From Erodium maritimum (Eukaryota > Streptophyta > Magnoliopsida > Geraniales > Geraniaceae), in contig OY997592.1 in assembly GCA_963921825.1 (NCBI GenBank), positions 27,879,730 to 27,943,729 of the forward strand: DNA of 64,000 nt. Reading direction: 5' to 3'. The notes under the pieces are model-generated. The model had not been told where the DNA came from. It worked only from the letters and a program-made list of their open reading frames with translations, and ran no database searches. Each line of letters begins with the position of its first letter. The stretch's first letter is position 1. Both the position numbers and the translations under genes were made by a program. Shown one piece after another: positions 1 to 12,051 of the stretch.

Positions 1-667
1 ATGGATCCTACAGCAGTTGCCACAACTCTGAGGTCCATTTCGTGCTTTCCAAATCTCTCCTACTTTCAGCCACCATATATTAGTGCATGTGTGAGATTCA
101 GTCATGGTATCTAATACCCATGAATCTTTGGAAGTAGAGAGATGTAGCTCTATAGAGTTAATACCGAATGAAGGCACGATCCCACCGCCCTTCCTTAGAT
201 CATCCAGGTTTCCTGATGAAGGCGCAGTCCTACTGCCCTTCTTCAGATCATCCAGGCTATTTGATGAAGGCGCAGTCCCACTGCCCTTCTTCAGATCAGC
301 CGTGAACTTCCTGTAATCCCGGTTCCAATGACCAGGCTGTTGGCAGTAGAAGCAGACATTCTCAGGTGTCTCATCTTTCCTGCCAAGTGCGCATGGGCCC
401 AGCCCTTGCCACTTCCAATTCCCTTGTTGACCATCAGAATATCCTTGGATCCCAGATCCCTGAGATATTCTTCTCAGCAGCTGATGACACTTCATGTAAC
501 TCTGATATGGTCTTAGAGACAGCCTTGTCAAGGACATATTCTTTGCGTTCAGACTTGAGGACTATCCTCAAAATTCTGTACCAGTCCAAATAGTTTGTCC
601 CATTTAGCTTGACCCTGTCAAGAATGGTTTTTAATGACAAACTATTAATGTTCGCTGAATTTGCCAT
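1..667 (-). pseudogene. copia gag-protease fragment, degenerate (copy A)
   Basis: The start codon is at 667. The first 77 codons carry the conserved N-terminus of copia Gag (KLNGTNYLDWYRILRIVLKS). The frame then shifts and most of the gag middle is missing. Around 340-380 a CCHC zinc knuckle is readable (CFYCQQPGHWNRDY), but its last cysteine is tyrosine. A short three-fold repeat rich in K, G and S follows (about 175-300). Then comes the start of the aspartic protease, SWVLDT (near 115), where the DTG catalytic triplet reads DTM. Gag would package the RNA and the protease would process the polyprotein; this copy can do neither. Confidence 0.8.
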
Positions 668-2210
668 TTGATCTACAACAGATAAAATTCAATCAGTAAA
701 CTGAATAAATTTTATGAAGATCAAGCTTAAACACCAACAATCAATTCTAAACCTTTAGAATCTGAAACCAAGATCCTTGATTCACTCGATTAAGCTGAAC
801 TAATGCTCACCACTTAATCGAGCTATGTAGGTAGGACTCCATCCAATCACATCCAATGTGACTCTTGGCTAGGGTATGTACTTATGTACACGACTTACCC
901 TATCTGTTACCCTAGCTCAACCTCAGGCCGAGAATCGTAGTCGGGTCCACCAATTTTCAACTATGGCTCGTCACTATGTAGGTGCTCCGCTAATGCGCAC
1001 GACACCCACATATGTCGTCCAAACCTACTACCCCGCTTCCCCATGGATGCTCCGCTAATGCGCACGACACCCATAGGACGGGGAGGTAGTAAGGTGTTGA
1101 TGATTGGGAGGTATCGGACATGACCCGCTTTTACTTGTCCAGTTGTGTTCAAAACTTTGGCACATCCTAGATGCGATGAGCACATCAACTACATTCCAAA
1201 TGCAATGATGCCTCAAATTACATCCAATGTAATTCTTCCTTTGAACCCTTCAACTACATCCAATGCAATGACGGTTCTAAGGGTTCACACACAAGGATTA
1301 AAATTCCAATTTTATCTTTGCATGTGAGGTGATATGCTCGGTAAATAAAGTTAAGCATGCAATTCTAAAACACATAGAATTAATCATGCATAAACTAAAC
1401 CAAGCATAAAGCGATAAATGTGCACATAATAGCCCCCTAAACTAACTCCCACTATCTTCTTGAGCTCCACCGACTCCAAGCCGATGCCAACACCCGAAAA
1501 GCCACCAAATGACCTTTTCGCCCTTTCTTCGTCTTGAGTAAAATATTACAATTTAATACACGACTCGCAGGTCGGGAATAAATAAATATTACAAACAAGT
1601 GGTTCGACGACCACACCTTGAAAGAATAATTACACGCTAACTCTAACGGCTCGCAGGCCGTGAAAAGCGATAAATAATTAAATCGAGCTCGGGGCTATTA
1701 TGTACACCATGCCAACATCACATCACACATCGTGTTATCAAACAAGCATGTTATCAAACATCATGTGATTTTCCGGTTTTAATTAATAGCCAAGTTTCGA
1801 AATTTTTTGATGCTCGGTTTATCGAAACCGTTCAAAAATGAAACTTTTGAACATTTGATCTTCGAGTTCATCATGACGGTTCCAAACTCGTCATAACTAA
1901 CAAAACGGTTTAGCCTTGGCATATCAACCATCCAATGGTCATGCTTGGCCTAGCTCCGTCCAACGGAGCCCCGTTCGGTCCCGGTTTCGGCTCCCCGAGA
2001 GTCCCGCTCCCGAGACCCGAAAAATCAAATTTTTTTTCAAAATTTCCAGATTTGAAATAATTTTCAAAAAATCATTTTACATGTATTAAATCCATAAACA
2101 ATAATTTAAAACATGTTATCAAACAATTTAGCAAAACAACATGCCAAAAACGAAACTTTCAAGCAAAACCGAAACTTTGAACACCGTCTTGTGAATCCCG
2201 AAGGTAGCAC

Positions 2211-2223
2211 GGCTCTGATACCA
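2211..2223 (-). promoter_or_regulatory. primer-binding site, tRNA-iMet type (copy A)
   Basis: On the minus strand TGGTATCAGAGCC lies one base inside the LTR end. This is the usual plant site complementary to the 3' end of initiator tRNA-Met, and it fixes the LTR boundary and orientation. Confidence 0.9.
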
Positions 2224-2224
2224 C

Positions 2225-3911
2225 TGTTGGGTCTCGAGGTAGGGTTGGAGATGAACCAACTCGCAGCGGAAAATCAAGGAAAACCAAGAGACGATTAAAA
2301 CCATGAAACAACTAACAAAGAATGGATTCACAAGAGAAAATTTCAGCACTAGTTCTTACCAAAACAAGAACACCGGGTAACGAATGATTGGCTTGAGTCT
2401 CCAAGACGCCTACGTATCCACATGGGAATCAAAGCCACGTAGTTCTTCTCTTTGAGGACTCAAGAACACAAACATGGAGGTGGAAACTAGCCAAACCCGA
2501 AATGGCCATGGAAGAGGGAGAGAAAATGTGTTTCCTATTCTTGTCTTGTGTTTGTTATGTTGAAAAAAGATGACTTAAACATAACAAAACCCATACTTGT
2601 CCAACTAAAGGCATGGGACAAGTATGGTGTCAAGTAAGGTGTAAATAGGACAAAGTATGGCAAGACAAGATTGGGTTAGGTGGTGAATCACCAACACCTT
2701 AATCCTTGTCTTGCTTACTTAGTACTAATTAATCAAGACTTGATTAATTAGTTCCATGGGCCTTGGTTGCATGGGCCTTTCATGGGCCTCTTGGAACATG
2801 GCCCATGGCCATTTCCAACGAGGTCCCGTGATTCGCTCATCGCCTCCAAGCCTTCCATACCGGAAATGTCCAACATTATCCGACGCGATCAATCCCAAGA
2901 CTCCAAGCCTTGTCTCGATCCTTAAAGTCCTATTCACTTACGGGCACATGACCCAAAACCCAGTTTTGGTCATATCCCGAGACAACTCCCTTTTGGCCAT
3001 TCTCCATATATGTGTCAATGAGTTTCATCCTCCGGTGTGACCCTTAGGTTTATGCATGTCAATAGATCAACGTAAAATCCCATTTTACTTGATCCTATTT
3101 AAGTGGCAACTAACGAGACTTTAGTATTGCCCGACATTACATAACGAATCGACCTGTCGATTCTAACCTTTCCGTCGTCCCTGTCATTATCCTTTTATCT
3201 CCGATATCCTGATTGAGATAAGGCATAGAGCCGTCATCCTTATTATTCTCAATCACCGTTCCTTGATATGTGAGATGACTGAAGATATGATACCCAGTAT
3301 CATGTGCATGGCCATGCTATTCTTCCAGTCACTCTCGATCAAGTGGCCGAGAACCGATATCTTTCCCATACCTTAGTATGAGGGATAAATCCCTTAGCCG
3401 TCTTTCGTGTCACTCATGTAGCCCGTCCCCAAGCCAATCCTGGCCGTTATGGAAGCCCTGTTACGGACAACGTTAGGCTCAGGTCAAACTCAGTTGTTGA
3501 CTACATAGCGATCACAAAGACTCCTTGGTCTAAGGATACATGACAAGCTACAACACTGAATATGTTCATGACTTAATCTATGGCACATATTCAGGGCGGG
3601 TCGTCCAATATCATGTCCCACATGATATCTATGATCAGACTCCGGAATCCCATTCCAATGACTAACAGAACGTAAGCCATAAAGAGCCATCTTTCATACT
3701 AGTCGCTTCTAGTGAAGCTTTGTTGACTAGGGACCCATCGAGTGTGATCTATCTCGATCTATGGTTCTATTCGCATGGTGGGCATAGATCAGAGCACACA
3801 TCGATATATTACTCCAACACATAAGTAATATAAAGCCGCTTTAATTTTATTGCTAACGATGATATATACATTTGGACATTTAGGATTGAACTACGGGCAC
3901 TAAGACTAACA
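2225..3911 (-). repeat. copia LTR (copy A, 5' LTR)
   Basis: A 1687-bp LTR that begins TGTT and ends AACA on the plus strand. It matches the LTRs at 5738-7069 (same strand) and 62407-63687 (opposite strand) over most of its length. The open frames inside it are not conserved coding sequence. Confidence 0.9.
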
Positions 3912-4196
3912 CCAAGTGCGCATGGGCCCCGCCCTTGCCACTTCCAATTCCCTTGTTGACCATCAGAATATCCTTGGATCCCAGATCCCTGATATATTCT
4001 TCTCAGCAGTTAATGACACTTCATGTAACTCTGATATTGTCTTAGAGACAGCCTTGTCAACGACATATTCTTTGTGTTCAGACTTGAGGACTATCCTCAA
4101 AATTCTGTACCAGTCCAAATAGTTTGTCCCATTTAGCTTGACCCTGTCAAGAATGGTTTTTAATGAGAAACTATTAATGTTCGTTGAATTTTCCAT
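3912..4196 (-). pseudogene. copia gag N-terminus (copy B)
   Basis: The 77-codon frame starting at 4196 is nearly identical to the gag start in copy A, including LNGTNYLDWYRILRIVLKSE. It stops at 3963, and homology ends at the copy A LTR at 3912, so only a Gag N-terminal fragment remains. Confidence 0.8.
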
Positions 4197-5723
4197 TTGA
4201 TCTACAACAGATAAAATTCAATCAGTAAACTGAATAAATTTTATGAAGATCATGCTTAAACACCAACAATCGATTCTAAACCTTTAGAATCTCAAACCAA
4301 GATCCTTGATTCACTAGATTAAGCTGAACTAATGCTCACCACTTAATCGAGCTATGTAGGTAAGACTCCATCCAATCACATCCAATGTGACTCTTGGCTA
4401 GGGTATGTACTTATGTACACGGCTTACCCTATCTGTTACCCTAGCTCAACCTCAGGCCGAGAATCGTAGTCGGGTCCACCAACTTTCAACTATCGCCCGT
4501 CACTATGTAGGTGCTCCGCTAATGCGCACGACACCCACATATGTCGTCCAAACCTACTACCTCGCTTTCCCATGGATGCTCCGCTAATGCGCACGACACC
4601 CATAGGACGGGGAGGTAGTAAGGTGTCGATAATTGGGAGGTATCGGACATGACCCGTTGTTACTTGTCCGATTGTGTTTAAAACTTTGACACATCCTAGA
4701 TGCGATGAGCACATCAACTACATTCCAAATGCAATGATGCCTCAAATTACATCCAATGTAATTCTTCCTTCGAACTCGTCAACTACATCCAATGTAATGA
4801 CGATTCTAAGGGCTCACACACAAGGACTAAAATTCCCATTTTATCTTTGCATGTGAGGTGATATGCTCGGTAAATAAAGTTAAGAATGCAATTCTAAAAC
4901 ACCTATAATTAATCAGGCATAAACTAAACCAAGCATAAAGCGATAAATGTGCACATAATAGCCCCGTAAACTAACTCCCACTAGCTTCTTGAGCTCCATC
5001 GACTCCAACCCGATGTCAACATCCGAAAAGCCACCAAAGGACCTTTTCGCCCTTTCTTCGTCTTGAGCAAAAAATTAAAATTTAATACACGACTCGCAGG
5101 TCGGGAATAAATAAATATTACAAACAAGTAGTTCGACGACCACACCTTGAAAGAATAAATATTACAAACAACTCTAACGGCTCGCAGGCCATGAAAAGCG
5201 ATAAATAATTAAATCGAGCTTGGGGCTATTATGTAAACCATGCCAACATCACATCACACATCGTGTTATCAAACATCATGTGATTTTCCGGTTTTATTTA
5301 ATAGCCAATTTTCGAAATTTTTTGATGCTCGGTTTATCGAAACCGTTCAAAAATGAAACTTTTGAACATTTGATCTTCGAGTTCGTCATGACGGTTCCAA
5401 AATCATCATAACTAACAAAACGGTTTAGCCTTGGCATATCAACCATCCAATAGTCATGCTTGGCCTAGCTCCGTCCAACGAAGCCCCGTTCGGTCCCGGT
5501 TTCGGCTCCCCGAGAGTCCCGCTCCCGAGACCCGAAAAATCAACTTTTTAAAAAAATTTCCAGATTTGAAATAATTTTCAAAAATTCATTTTACATGCAT
5601 TAAATCCATAAACAAGAATTTAAAACATGTTATCAAACAATTTAGCAAAACAACATGCCAAAACGAAACTTTAAAGCAAAACCGAAACTTTGAACACCGT
5701 CTTGTCAATCCCGAAGGTAGCAC

Positions 5724-5736
5724 GGCTCTGATACCA
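5724..5736 (-). promoter_or_regulatory. primer-binding site, tRNA-iMet type (copy B)
   Basis: The minus strand reads TGGTATCAGAGCC, one base from the LTR edge, as in copy A. Confidence 0.9.
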
Positions 5737-5737
5737 C

Positions 5738-7069
5738 TGTTGGGTCTGGAGGTAGGGTTGGAGATGAACCAACTCGCAGCGGAAAATCAATGAAAACCAA
5801 GAGACAATTAAAACCATGAAACAACTAACAAAGAATGGATTCACAAGAGAAAAATTCAGCACTATTTCTTACCAAAACAAGAACACCGGGTAACGAATGA
5901 TTGGCTTGAGTCTCCAAGACGCCTACGTATCCACATGGGAATCAAAGCCACGTAGTTCTTCTCTTTGAGGACTCAAGAACACAAAAATGGAGGTGGAAAC
6001 TTGCCAAACTCGAAATTGCAAGGGAAGGGGGAGAGAAGTTGTGTTTCCTATTCTTGTCTTGTGTTTGTTATGTTGAAAAAAGATGACTTAAAAAAACAAA
6101 ACCCATACTTGTCCAACTAAAGGCATGGGACAAGTATGGTGTCAAGTAAGGTGTAAATAGGACAAAGTATGGCAAGACAAGATTGGGTTAGGTGGTGAAT
6201 CACCAACACCTTAATCCTTGTCTTGCTTACTTAGTACTAATTAATCAAGACTTGATTAATTAGTTCCATGGGCCTTGGTTGCATGGGCCTTTCATGGGCC
6301 TCTTGGAACATGGCCTGTGGCCATTTCCAACGAGGTCCCGTGATTCGCTCATCGCCTCCAAGCCTTCCATACCGGAAATGTCCAACATTATCCGACGCGA
6401 TCAATCCCAAGACTCCAAGCCTTGTCTCGATCCGTAAAGTCCTATTCACTTACGGGCACATGACCCAAAACCTAGTTTTGGTCATGTCCCGAGACAACTC
6501 CTTTTGTCCATTCTCCATAAATGTGTCAATGAGTTTCATCCTCTGGTGTGACCCTTAGGTTTATGCATGTCAATAGATCAAAGTAAAATCCCACTTTACT
6601 TGATCCTAACGAAGCCCTGTTACGGACAACGTTAGGCTCAGGTCAAACTCGGTTGTTGACTACATAGCGATCACAAAGACTCCTTGGTCTAAGGATACAT
6701 GACAAGCTACGACACTGAATATGTTAATGACTTAATCCATGGCACATATTCAGGGCGGGTCGCCCAATATCATGTCCCACATGATATCTATGATCACACT
6801 CCGGAATCCCATTCCAATGACTAAAAGAACGTAAGCCATAAAGAGCCATCTTTCATACTAGTCGCTTATAGTGAAGCTTTGTTGACTAGGGATCATCGAG
6901 TGTGATCTATCTCGATCTATGGTTCTATTCGCATGTTGGGCATAGATCAGAGCAGACATCGATATATTACTCCAACACATAAGTAATATAAAGCCGCTTT
7001 AATTTTATCGCTAACGATGATATATACATTTGGACATTTAGGATTGAACTACGGGCACTAAGACTAACA
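5738..7069 (-). repeat. copia LTR (copy B), internally deleted
   Basis: A 1332-bp LTR with TGTT...AACA ends. Compared with the LTR of copy A it lacks about 350 bp, corresponding to roughly 3104-3450. The full segment is present in the LTR at 62407-63687, so this is a deletion in copy B. Confidence 0.9.
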
Positions 7070-10000
7070 CACTCATCAAACAAATCAATACTTTCTACTT
7101 CAGATGATGTAACACCTAGGGCCAACAAGCGCATGTTCTGCGTTAACTCAAACACCTTAAAGGAATGCCATAAATAAGAAGAACTCAACGTGGCGTCAAT
7201 AACGTCTGCTCGTGAGCCTCTTTTAATCACAGGTAGAACTTTCCTGAAGTCTCCACCGCAAACAACAGTTAAACCTCCGAACGGTTTTGCCAAACTATTT
7301 GGGTAACAGGGTTGCAATATGTCCCGTAAACTCTTGTCTAACGCTTCAAACCCGAACCTAGTGCACATTGGGGCTTCTTCCCATATGATCAATGAAATTT
7401 CTTGTAGGAGCTCAGCCAGATTTGTTCCATAACGGATATCACATGTTGAATCATTTTTGGGGTCAAGGGGTATTCTGAACCGAGAATGAGCGGTTCTACC
7501 ATTAGGCATGAGCAGGGCTGCAATAACAAACGATGCAACTGGTAAGACAATCTTAGATTATTGGCCCGATATTTTTTCAATCCTTAAGACTTTTTCTCAT
7601 TCTTAACAAAATTGTTTCAATCTCTGCCAATGCCATTGCTTCAGCTTGTGCGCGAGACAACCTCAAATTATTGGCCCGATATTTTTTCCCATGTGTAACA
7701 GCTAAATCCTCAGATAGCGTTAAGGAATGAATTTCCCATGGATTCGGAGCATCAACAACATGACAATGGACCAATAACATGGCAAACAACCGTCATAGTT
7801 CATGCCCAGATGCCCAAGTAGATGCTTCTTCCAAACACTGTACCCATTCACCATCATCTGCTAATAATCCAAGCGCATGGCAAGTAATTTTGTAGGTCGG
7901 ATATAGTGTGCCAATAACAGTTTTAATATCGTCAAACGAACTACATCCTATGACGTGGTTCAAAAGCATGCGGAGGTAAAAAAATTCTCCAGATGCAGGA
8001 TGTGAAAAATATTTTCGAGCAACTGCTATGCCTTGTTTCGGACGGACCCACATACGTTGTTCTGAATTCCAAACAAACATGGTTGGGATGGCGGCATACG
8101 TCAAATGGAGAGTTTCCGGACACCTCTTGTTAATGTCCATCCATGCGGTTAATTTGGTATGTTGAATACCCGGCCGGGTCAAAACCGCGTCGATGCTAAT
8201 ATTCTCATTAAAAATAATGGTTTGCTCATCTGGTAGGTGGAAGGATAATCGCTCAACCGCTGGGTACCTATACTAAATGTCAAACTTGAAAACACGACAA
8301 CAAGCTTCAGCAGCTGATATATACCTACAGTCAAGATATCTTTTAATTTCATCGCGAATCGGTTCTTCGCCAACTTTCTCAAAAGTCGCTTTTGCTCTGT
8401 CAGGGCCCTTGTGTAGGTATTTGAATATGTATTTAATAGCCCGACCATGGTTACAGATCTCAACATTAATATGTGCATTGTATTTTACAACTAGGTCCCG
8501 ATTATGCGGGACAACTGACCTGTTATCAAGAACCTTGCCTTTGCTTGTTACCATGATATTCGTGTCCCTCCTTCTGTACACAGGAAATCGCTCATCATCA
8601 ATAGTGGTAGTTGGGTTCCATTCTTTAGGGTAGTGCTTAGAATAACACCCGCTGACCATGCATGGAGAGTTTGGGTACCCAATGCCGCACGGTCCATGAA
8701 CCAAGAGGTTGCTTATAATTTCATATGCTACTGGATCAACGGCAGGGTGAGGAAGCTTGGCACTTACCCTGAGCAGCCGATGGATTTTTATGGACTCCAG
8801 ATAAAAATAAAAGAATATGAGCACGCAGAAACCCTCTTTTCTTGAACTCAATGGTGTACAAACCTGTATCATAGGGAAAAACAAATATGGTACCATAAAT
8901 ACTACATGTGTATAACGACTGGAAAATAGAAAGGTTTGAAGTACGTACACGCAACTACTTCGCCAAAAATCTTTTCGTTGCGGACATCTTTCATGAGTTG
9001 CTTTAGTTTAATCTCAAATATGCGTGCAACCACATCATGCCTATTACGGTCTCCATCTCGGTCGATTTTTCCAAGCATTAGATTGTTTTCTGGCCATTTG
9101 GGGTTACAGGTAAATGTCAAAAAAATATCTGGGTAGCCAGCCCAACGACAAATAGCCATAGCATCCTGGTAATTCTGGACCAAATAACGCGGGCTCCCTG
9201 TATGGGTAGACAGGAGAATGATGGTCTTTCCAACTCTTTTTGGGTCAGAATCACCACGCTCTACTGCATCCATCAACCCAGAAAACAATCCAGCTCACAA
9301 AGTGTTGTGTAAGCATCAACCATATATTGCTGCAGTAATCGACCGGAGTTAATCAATGTCTTACCTTCATGAAGTCTTTGTTGGAACCTATAAGCATAAT
9401 ATTGGCGCATGCTAATGAAAAGATGCTTTGACACTTTTCCATCAGCTTGCATGAGCGGCATCTTTGGATGGAACCCGTCTTCGCCATAATGGTGTATCAA
9501 TGGATACGACATGGCCATGTAAGAAGGATGCACATCCGAAATACACTTCAACCCGTTTGAGAGATGATCAACGACAACATCCTTTTCAAGAGAACCATTT
9601 GCAAAATCCCCAACAATGAGACCAACAACTTCATCGTGTGTAGGCATCGTGTATTGGCGGTTGCTCTCTTTGCGGTCTGAAATAATTCTGAGTCTAAACG
9701 GTTCGGACGGGTGTGCTTCATGCCAATCTCGGGCAGTTCTAAAATATTGAACCAAAATGTTTTGCTCGTCTAGCATTGCAGATATCGCTTCAATCAAAAT
9801 GTCATTAATACGATCATTTGTAGCATCAGGTCCTAAAGCATGTCGACAATTTTGGACCTCAGTATCGTAGATGTACAAATGGGCGAATTGCGGCCGATTT
9901 CAAAAGGGAACCAATGTTGTGGTAGTTTTGCCCGCTGATTCTATACACAGAAGGTCCATTACCTCGATTGACGATGACATCAATACGCCCTCCCAAAGAT

Positions 10001-10785
10001 GTCAAGGAGAACATGGCATTGTATGTGTGAATCTCAATGTGAAATTGAGCATATCGTGGGTCACTCGTCGAGTTCAATAATGGTTCTAATAATGTTGGCG
10101 GCTTTGGTATCAAAAGGGATGCGCACACGACCCGCTGAGCAGCAAAGTGTGAAAACAGGTACAACTGTTGTTCCCAAGCTTGGACTACGTTCTTCGTCCC
10201 ACATCATTGCCCTGCAAAATGAACATGTGGAAGTGGGCTCTCCAATGGACCACGTGGCTTGGGCTGCATAGCACAGTGAGGAGTCAATATGTGCACGCGA
10301 CATCTGACGCGTACTTGAGAAAACAGTTGTACGGGAAAATATGTACTTACCTCGATGGATATTCGACTTAACTTTTGTAGTGCGTTGGGAAGTTGATGCG
10401 GTAGTAGTAGTCGGAGATAGGGTGCCTGAGTTCCGTGTCCCAATCGGTAGGATACGAAGTACATGCACAAAGTCATCAAAAAATGAGTGTTTTTTTTTCC
10501 TTTAAAAAAGACAAAGGAAATACCTCCAGGTCCAACATCGACATTGGAGAATGGGAGACTCTGTTTCGTTGGACGCATAGGGTGGAGCGAGCTACTACTA
10601 ACAGGCATGGTTAGCATGGCATTTGTGCCCATCAAATTGATAGTTGTAGATAGAACGACGGGCGGCGGAGTCGTCAGAGTCGTAGGGGACGGGGTATGTG
10701 GGGTGGTAGACGATGTAGGAGTTGGGAGGGGCATCGGAGAGCCCGGTGCAATTTGGCGCAACGGTATTGCTGGAATGGGTCGCAA
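7070..10785 (-). pseudogene. Helitron Rep/helicase (rolling-circle transposase), broken
   Basis: Several frames together give the Helitron protein in order: proline-rich N-terminus (10785-10480), CxxC finger (STCSFCRAMMWDEER, near 10220), Helitron-like N domain (10164-9273), Rep nuclease (9288-8270) and PIF1-type helicase (8182-7070). An intron (about 8865-8950) splices the Rep frame through VACLYTIEF. The Rep HUH motif reads GFLRAHILLFL, so the first histidine is arginine; the tyrosine pair survives (IKYIFKYLHKG, near 8430). The helicase keeps GRTAHSRF and the Walker B-like LIIWEEAPM (near 7380), but the stretch with Walker A is deleted near 7580. A 22-bp direct repeat (7557-7579 and 7667-7688) marks the scar. 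The frame ends at FDEC, where the copia LTR inserted. Frameshift near 9280. Not functional. Confidence 0.88.
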
Positions 10786-11279
10786 ATATTGTGATACGAA
10801 GTGACGGACAACTCGTAATTGAAGTCGCGCACTAATAACCCCTTACAAATGCAGGTTGCGACGAATAATAGCCAAACTTAGTTGTAGCCTATTATATCGA
10901 CAACCGAACAAATGCGCATTCCTCAAATAGGCAAACAAATTAGCTCTGATCATGGTCCGACGTCGCTTAGCAACATCGAGTAGGCGATCCTATTCCACCG
11001 AGCAAGTCGGCCCAACAAAGAAGTGATATCCATTATTGGATCCCCATCGTCCATAATTACTTTTCCTGTGACACACCGTATGGTGAACTACATTGATTCA
11101 CATATGGGAAAAAATAAGTTTGCACCAAAGCACTTGAACTTCCAAGGGAAAAAACAGATAAACAAAAAACAAAAAAGGAAACTGGTTCTGATCTTTATTC
11201 ATTTCAGCAATTAAAAAAACACATAGAACAACATAGATCTCTAAATGGCTACACTAAGATCAGCATGCTTGGCCATGAA
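10786..11279. other. spacer between Rep/helicase and F-box gene
   Basis: No supported gene. Minus-strand frames near 10850-11000 give a basic stretch that may be an upstream coding remnant of the Helitron protein, but I cannot align it to a known motif. Confidence 0.4.
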
Positions 11280-12051
11280 TTATTCAATGGCATGCCGAAG
11301 TTTATATGTTTCAATATCAATAACACAATAGGGACAGTAAATATCAAGTTTTAGGTCCCCTAAAATTACAACAATAGTTTTAGGAAACCAATGACCAAGG
11401 CCTGTGAAAGAGCAAAAGCGAGTGACACGAAGTTCCTTGTGCTTGTAGGGCAGCAACATTTCCCGGAAGAGTTCTCGGCAGGCTCTAAGTTCAAACATAT
11501 TGAAGTCCATGGACTCAAGAAGAGAATGTATGATATGGGCACCACTTCGAGTACGATTAACCTTGAACAGCGTCATTGCATATATGTACCGGGTGACAGA
11601 TAACTTATCTTTCCGCAGGGGAGCAATGTACTTAGCTCCTTTACGTGTGTCGAGGCAATTGAAAGCTAGGTAAAAGCCAAGAAGACACTGGGTATATATG
11701 TTCCCAGAATCTCTGGCAGCCTGCAAAACAGTTATACTGTTCTCTGTAAACAACCTAACGATTTGAGGCACACAATCGCATCGCAACAGTTGCAATATAC
11801 GGGGAGAGTGCAACACCCTATAAAACTCCTTACAACTGCAGACAATATAGGACAATGAGCTAGAGCAGCAAAGGAAAAAAAATACAAATATTGAATGGAG
11901 ATTTAATTTTAAAAGGGGAATGGGGCGCACCAGCATGAAAGAATGGCGAAGGGTTGATCACTATCTTCAAGTGCTCGGAAAAAATCTCAAAAAGCATGTC
12001 GTCTGGAAGGCAGATAATAAGGAGGCAGCTAGAGACATGAGCAAGTGCCAT
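11280..12051 (-). CDS. F-box protein of the At1g67623/At2g35280-like type, two exons
   Basis: The ATG at 12051 starts a short exon with an F-box-like core (CLPDDMLFEIFSE). A second open block (about 11870-11280) carries the family pattern: SCKEFYRV, then RDSGNIYTQCLLGFYL (the region of single-repeat type seen in these F-box proteins), and a C-terminal CPYCVIDIE cysteine pair, ending at 11280. F-box proteins usually act as substrate adaptors of SCF ubiquitin ligases. The intervening sequence looks like an intron (GTGCGCC at its start, TGCTCTAG or TGCAG before the second exon), but I did not find a GT-AG pair that keeps the frame, so the gene may be damaged. It lies between the Rep/helicase and RPA genes on the same strand. 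The F-box itself is short of the usual 40-50 residues. Confidence 0.55.

Larger units (their letters stand above)
1..3911 (-). mobile_element. Ty1/copia LTR retrotransposon copy A (cut by window start)
   Basis: Reverse-strand element. Read on the minus strand, the order is 5' LTR (3911-2225), initiator tRNA-Met primer-binding site (2223-2211), a leader of about 1.5 kb, then a degenerate gag and the start of the protease running off the window at position 1. The right end of the LTR abuts the gag of copy B at 3912, where copy B resumes with CCAAG. This suggests copy A inserted into the gag of copy B; the other side of the insertion lies outside the window. The leader is non-coding and holds a short duplicated block near 980-1080 (GCTCCGCTAATGCGCACGAC twice). 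Confidence 0.85.
3912..7069 (-). mobile_element. Ty1/copia element copy B, gag-interrupted
   Basis: Same family and strand as copy A. Order on the minus strand is 5' LTR (7069-5738), primer-binding site, leader, and the first part of gag, ending where copy A joins at 3911/3912. The LTR inserted into the helicase reading frame of the Helitron at 7070; the 5 bp on that side are CACTC, and the matching duplication would lie left of the window. Confidence 0.85.

Noticed and set aside
2725-3040. Opposed 70- and 94-codon frames in the copia LTR, repeated in all LTR copies
   Set aside because: Conserved because the LTR is conserved; they overlap on opposite strands and show no protein motif.
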